Shown here: in pieces, positions 59,641-64,000 of the stretch
Position numbering within the stretch: position 1 is the first letter of the stretch
Layout: every line of letters starts with the position of its first letter
DNA from: Acanthaster planci
Taxonomy: Eukaryota; Echinodermata; Asteroidea; Valvatida; Acanthasteridae
DNA: 64,000 bases
Assembly (NCBI RefSeq): GCF_001949145.1
Contig: NW_019091435.1
Span: 34,635-98,634 of the forward strand
Direction: 5' to 3'
Program-made: the position numbers and the translations under genes
The notes under the pieces: model-generated
What the model was told of the DNA's origin: nothing
Databases searched by the model: none
What the model saw: only the letters and a program-made list of their open reading frames with translations

Positions 59641-60726
59641 GTAAGTGTATATTGCTTTCAATGAATACTAATCTCAGTAAAGATGCATGAGCGATACAAA
59701 TTCAGTAGCTATAACGGTTAGTCAATTCCCTGTGGCGAAGATATAGACAGCACATGACGTCTTCTGATTTTCCATTGAGACAATCAAAGAAGCATTGATT
59801 TCGGTGTGTGGACCCTTTTCCTGCATATCTTTCTAATTATTTGTCGAAACGTCGTAAGCAATAAAGCTTTATTAAACAGGAAGAAAGTCAAGTCCAAAAC
59901 CAAACCTCTGTAATATCCCACCACTGGCTGAGTGTTTTATCCCCTGCCTGTAGGTGTTGCTGTGCCTTTTCAGACTATGACTAACAAGTGAATTGGATGG
60001 GTTGACTCATACTTTCAAACCTGTAACTACCTAGCGCGGGATCGGACAGGCAATCAATGCTTAATTATATAAAATTGCTGGGCTTATTCCTATCAAATAC
60101 ATGAATATATACCAACTTTGAAACACCTACCCAGTGGGACGCAGTATAGGGCGTATTATCAGAATCAGTAGGATGCATTGGATTTCTTTTCATACGGTTC
60201 AATTTGTAAATTCTGAATGAGCCGAGGAAACATTTCGGCGCTATATGGGTAGGATACACTAAGGCAGGAGGGAAATAACCCCAGGATAAAAAATTCTCCA
60301 AGCGAAAAATGTCACGATCAAACTTGAAACTTTCACTCCCGATGCCTCTGGTTGTGATCTAAACTTTGTGCAGCGCTTGTACAACTAGCTCTCGTGGCTA
60401 CCCTTTTGAGCTTCTTTTCAAAAACACCTGATCGACTGACTGACAAAAAGACCGACAGAATGACCTACGAACAGACATCCAGCCTGACAGACAGATAGCA
60501 AACGCCAAAAACAAACAGCAAACAAACAAAACAAATAGAGTGAATGGTTGTGAACAACCACGGAGCTGTTTCGGAATTTTCATTTTTCATCCTTATCATT
60601 TTGGAAAAACAGATCAAATTCATTCGTTGAAACTATCTGTAAGAAAAATTTTCCTCTGATTTGTCTGAAATTCTCACAGTAATCCCCAGGCGAACCACTG
60701 GTAAGATCGATAAAAGTGCCAAGTGA
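59641..60726 (+). other. Intron
   Basis: 60425-60500 is rich in GACAGA/GACTGA words. No exon is recognised. Confidence 0.5.
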
Positions 60727-61320
60727 AAGAAATGTACAAAACCTACGGAGAAAAATGCATCTTTAATCTCTTGTCATGTGACTCCCGATGACGTGAACGT
60801 GACGATTTTATTTTGACAGGCCCACGGTTGATGGACTACTTATGTTCCCAATAAAAAGTCACTCAGATGTATGAGCGCAACAGTCTTCGACTTGAGAAAA
60901 CGTGCACAAAATTTTTGGAGAAAAACGGCACTCTAAAGTCATGTCACGTGATTTGCATTTATATGGAAAAAGTCAAGAAATACTATTTGATATTTGAACT
61001 CTTTGGTATATATTTACTCAAACAAACACCGAAAAAATACGATTTATCTGTCGTTCTCATAGTAGTCTTCAGCTGAAGTGCAGGACTACTTTCATTATGA
61101 GTGATAATGTTGCGATGTAGAAGAGCGTGCACAAAGCCTATGGGTGACTGCAACTTCAATCTCATGTCACGTGACCACTGACGACGTTGTCGTGACGATT
61201 TTATTTTGACAGCTCCACAGGTTGATGGACCACCTATATTCCCAATACAGAGTCACTCAGAAGTTTGAGTGCACCAGTCTTTGACTTGAGAAAAACGGCA
61301 CCTTTTAAAATTAAAAATCA
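60727..61320. repeat. Tandem duplication, unit ~393 bp
   Basis: GACGATTTTATTTTGACAG occurs at 60801 and 61194. It is preceded in both by GTACAAA/GCACAAA(G/A)CCTA, ATCTC(T)TGTCA and CGTG. It is followed in both by TTGATGGAC, TTCCCAATA, GTCACTCAGA and GACTTGAGAAAA. The second copy is truncated on the right. Confidence 0.7.
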
Positions 61321-61764
61321 TCCAAAAGTGAAATCACTAAAATATTCATAAACTGACGTAGAAAAACTTATAACCATGACCAAAACAAACAAGCAGCCAC
61401 CAAAAACAAGTATCGAAAAGGATAGGATAAACATTGATGGCAGGGATATAAAAATATTTACAATTATAATGTACAAAAAATATTTACAATTATAATGTAC
61501 AAAACCTGATATGTAAAAAGGATAATTTAAGATACATGTATATTAAGAACCAACGCTCATAGACCAAAAACATACCATCGGTCATTGAATAAAGATTGCA
61601 TTTTACATTGTCTGTGTGTTTAAAAGCTTTCTACACCTGTAGCTGGCAAAGAATATGGACATCCCGAAGTAGAAGCTTTAGAAATTACTACTTCTTTAAG
61701 AACGGTACTGATACGTTTTGTTCTTTTTATCATAACAGTGAAATAATCAGATGCAATAGTAATT
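61321..61764 (+). other. Intron
   Basis: AT-rich. Apart from the tandem duplication nothing is recognised. Confidence 0.5.
61451..61506. repeat. 26-bp tandem duplication
   Basis: ATATTTACAATTATAATGTA plus CAAAA occurs twice in immediate succession. Confidence 0.9.
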
Positions 61765-62334
61765 TCAGAACAACGCAGAGAACTTTAGTAGTTCGTTGAA
61801 CCGAAGAAATCCGGCAAATGCTAAAGTTATCACAACTAGATCTCTAATAACTAATAGATCTGTTTCTTCGGCACACTTTTCACAAAGCTTGACCAACATC
61901 TCAGATGATACTGCATCGTTTTTCCGCGTCATGTGCCCGGTTATACGTTTAGCTGATTCCTTGAAAATTAAGGACGAATGAACTATTTGCTGGGTCAACA
62001 AACCATTCCTTTCATGCACCCATTTAATGCTGTATTTTAGTGCAGCAGAAATAACATGGTGGGATGCACCCGAGTCCAGGAGCTCCGTCAGATACACGGC
62101 GATGGTAATGGGCAGGGCTGGTAATGGGGTGTAACCAGTTTCGGTACAAAATCTCTGCCATTTCTTCAATCCCCGACGTACGTTTTTGAACACCGTTGCA
62201 CCACTCTTGGAAAGCATAAGATGATGCCACACCTGGTCAGTTAAGTTGTCATCTACCACTTTACCTGCCTCCAAAGCTGCGAGACACTGTGCTGCAATCC
62301 TATCTCTGTCAGAGAAAATGGAAGTCACAATCAA
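61765..62334 (-). pseudogene. Tyrosine recombinase, catalytic domain truncated
   Basis: A 189-codon open frame. The N-terminal SAM-like core-binding domain reads GLKKWQRFCTETGYTPLPAL and ITIAVYLTELLDSGASHHVI. It is followed by the start of the catalytic domain with AFAGFLRFNELLKF, which holds the first catalytic Arg (R-x-x-E). The H-x-x-R and Tyr boxes are missing because similarity ends at 61765, so no recombination activity is expected. The frame itself is unusually intact, so the truncation may be recent or exon-like. Confidence 0.75.
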
Positions 62335-62349
62335 TGTTCCCTCCCAGCA

Positions 62350-63926
62350 ATTACAAATTCAAATAACTAGCTTCAAAGCTATCAACTTGAATTTCAGGGG
62401 GTCGTCAGAGAAAAATACCATCATATCGTTGACTTTTGAGGATGACTTTCTCTTGTGGAAGTACTATACTCTTGTCTGTAAACGACTTAAAATCTTTGCT
62501 TTCAGTAAGTAAAAACGGCCAAAAAGGTGCCCATTCCCACATTGGAATGATTAATGTGCCCTTAATTAGCTCTGGCAACAATACTTTCAGAATTAATCTT
62601 GGTGGAGTTACAAGTCAGGTATTCTCATTAGCCCACATCTGGCTAAAAGCGTCAACTGCCTCCGTTCCTTGACACCACCACCTCAAGGTAAACCTTTTAT
62701 GTTGTTTGTTCAAATTAGATGCAAATGTATCCACACTATGTGGTCCCCATTCTCTACCAAGTGATCTGAAAAACCATGGCTGTATTCTCCAATCATCACT
62801 CTCCACAGTTCTGCTCAGCAAGTCTGCTTGCATATTGCTTTTCTTTGTATCCGTGCATTCTGGATCAAGAATTGTCGAATTCATTTCACAAAAGTTGTTA
62901 ACGTCCACAGATATTTCCTGCAAGTTAGACTTTTTGCTACCATTATTTAACACTTACGTCATCTTTTTATTATCAGTGAAGCACTGAATTTTTTCAATAA
63001 CTTCTCGTTACTTTTGAGTACTCGGGATACCGATTCCAATTCTCTCCAAGTGGAACTATTTTGAGCTTCGTTTTTACCCCATGAGCCTACCACTAGGCCT
63101 ACACTACTTTCCACAAGCCTTTCTTGGCCAACAGATCTTCTAACGCATACCTGTACGTCATCACGGCCTGCCATTGAGGCTCCCGCACAAAGGGAGTTCA
63201 TACTGCCACACCCTAAAGTGAAAATATCACTGCCTTCAGCAAAGGCTGCCACACAAGCAGCATCTACAGTAATACCCTCCGCAGTGGACGAATCATTGGC
63301 CTTTGTAGAGGTGCTCTTACAAAGAGCGTTCTTTTACGCACATCAGTCATCACTGAAGTCAAGGCTCCCGCACAAAGGGAATTAGGATATATGCTTTCAG
63401 TAACAGCTCCCCCGCAAAGGGAGACATCCCCCTCTCAAAGAGAGAGACATAGCCGCCATACCCTGTGGCGGATGCATCACTGAATACTTTAATCGCACTC
63501 GATTCTTGGCTTTTAATACTTAAGCCATGAAGGTTAACATTTCTGCAATTGGGAACCATTCTTGGTTTTCCTGTCTTGTTATACGCCACCGTTAACGGAT
63601 TAACAATGACAGGTTGTGAGTCAACCTCCGAGATGCAACCTTTTGCAAGTAGTCTCTGTATCCCCCTTAAACAACGAAGTGGAATTTTCCTTAGCAGACT
63701 TTTTATTATCAGAAAATATGACATCAGGCGCCGTTCGCAAAGGAATTTTACATCCTTCCAGCAAAAAACTTCTAATGAATGGAATAACTCCAATTTTTCC
63801 CACTGATGCAACGCTTTGCCTAATCTCCCAATGGTGACATCTTAACCAAACTCTCACCACGGTAACGCCTGCCAAGTTGCAAATTAGAGTCAGATTTTTC
63901 CATGCCTTCTTGAGCAATTTTGCCAT
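62350..63926 (-). pseudogene. RT (palm deleted)-RNase H relic of the DIRS element
   Basis: RT start: IQRLLAKGCISEVDSQPVIV and NKTGKPRMVPNCRNVN in 63811-63545. The text then jumps straight to KVFSDASATGYGGYVSLFER, the RNase H start, so the RT palm including the xxDD box is absent. Next come SSTWRELESVSRVL (about 63055), MLNNGSKKSNLQEI and ADLLSRTVESDDW (62953-62810), and WGPHSVDTFASNLNKQHKRF, AVDAFSQMWANENT. A TGA stop (TGG expected) follows, then LVTPPRLILKVLLPELIKG. Frameshifts occur near 63640 and 62955. Confidence 0.8.
63180..63444. repeat. Cluster of six short hairpins
   Basis: Each is an inverted repeat with loop containing (A)CAAA or CAGC: CTCCC/GGGAG at 63180-63196, GCCTT/AAGGC at about 63230, GCTCTT/AAGAGC at 63313-63327, CTCCC/GGGA at 63365-63380, CTCCC/GGGAG at 63407-63423, and CTCTC/GAGAG at 63432-63444. 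They lie within the RNase H coding part of the DIRS relic. Confidence 0.7.
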
Positions 63927-64000
63927 CCATGTTATCTACATTATTGCTTGAAACACTTCCAAAAAACGTATCCACCTTGATTGCATCCATGTTTTGAGTA

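Larger units (their letters stand above)
61765..64000 (-). mobile_element. DIRS-type retroelement, internally deleted, runs off right edge
   Basis: On the minus strand the order is RT fingers (63926-63545), RNase H (63510-62615), connection region (62612-62350) and tyrosine recombinase N-part (62334-61765). This is the DIRS layout. It is distinct in sequence from the element at 38096-41076. The RT palm is deleted and several frames are broken. Its 5' part continues beyond 64000 and its 3' end stops at 61765 inside the recombinase. Confidence 0.8.

Noticed and set aside
63180-63444. CRISPR-like array
   Set aside because: Repeats are short hairpins of differing sequence with irregular spacing inside a retroelement coding region of an animal genome.

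Overview
This is eukaryotic, intron-rich animal DNA. It has long AT-leaning introns, 72-nt leucine-rich-repeat exons with GTAAGT donors, LDLa and CUB exons in symmetric phase 1, and many decayed transposons. TAGGCCTA/AACGTTAA-rich stretches, AGAGGGCGC motifs and metazoan DIRS/Ngaro-type retroelements suggest a marine invertebrate deuterostome, most likely an echinoderm. This is an inference from sequence style and no species is claimed. I found no rRNA gene, intact tRNA gene or CRISPR array.

The main host gene lies on the + strand and covers most of the window. Recognisable exons are one CUB exon (6947-7303), two almost identical LDLa exons (10765-10890 and 15568-15693) and nine intact 72-nt LRR exons (24757, 25688, 35879, 41983, 48024, 49109, 57973, 58955, 59569). 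A tenth LRR exon (about 56082) is decayed. CUB + LDLa + LRR fits the ectodomain of a leucine-rich-repeat receptor of the relaxin-receptor/GRL101-like GPCR group. No seven-transmembrane exon is seen here, so the 3' end must lie beyond 64000. The signal-peptide exon and an LRR N-terminal cap exon were not found.

A separate minus-strand, intronless, very cysteine-rich ORF sits at the left edge (3-539). A compact GC-rich repeat block lies behind its start. It is unlike the rest of the window and I cannot assign it to a family.

The introns carry many mobile elements. These include a hairpin-bearing repeat (1347-2820), a duplicated ~770-bp repeat (3188 and 11092), a tRNA-derived SINE (about 11850-12190), and a broken tyrosine-recombinase-like gene (12620-13889, minus). 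There is also an inverted pair of one element 37 kb apart (15808 and 52897), a TIR element (18021-18439), and a degenerate Ngaro/DIRS-type element with split direct repeats (38096-41076, plus). Further right are a fold-back element (44943-45603), LINE reverse-transcriptase relics (46561-47480 and 51359-52560, minus), and an internally deleted DIRS-type element running off the right edge (61765-64000, minus).

The most interesting signals are four. The twin LDLa exons differ only at amino-acid-changing sites while their introns have diverged. LRR exons have visibly multiplied by exon-plus-intron duplication, with one exon decaying. The cysteine-ladder ORF is unexplained. A cluster of six small hairpins lies inside the RNase H region of the right-hand DIRS element. 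Assembly gaps lie at 16032-16089 and 27217-27742, with a single N at 9084.
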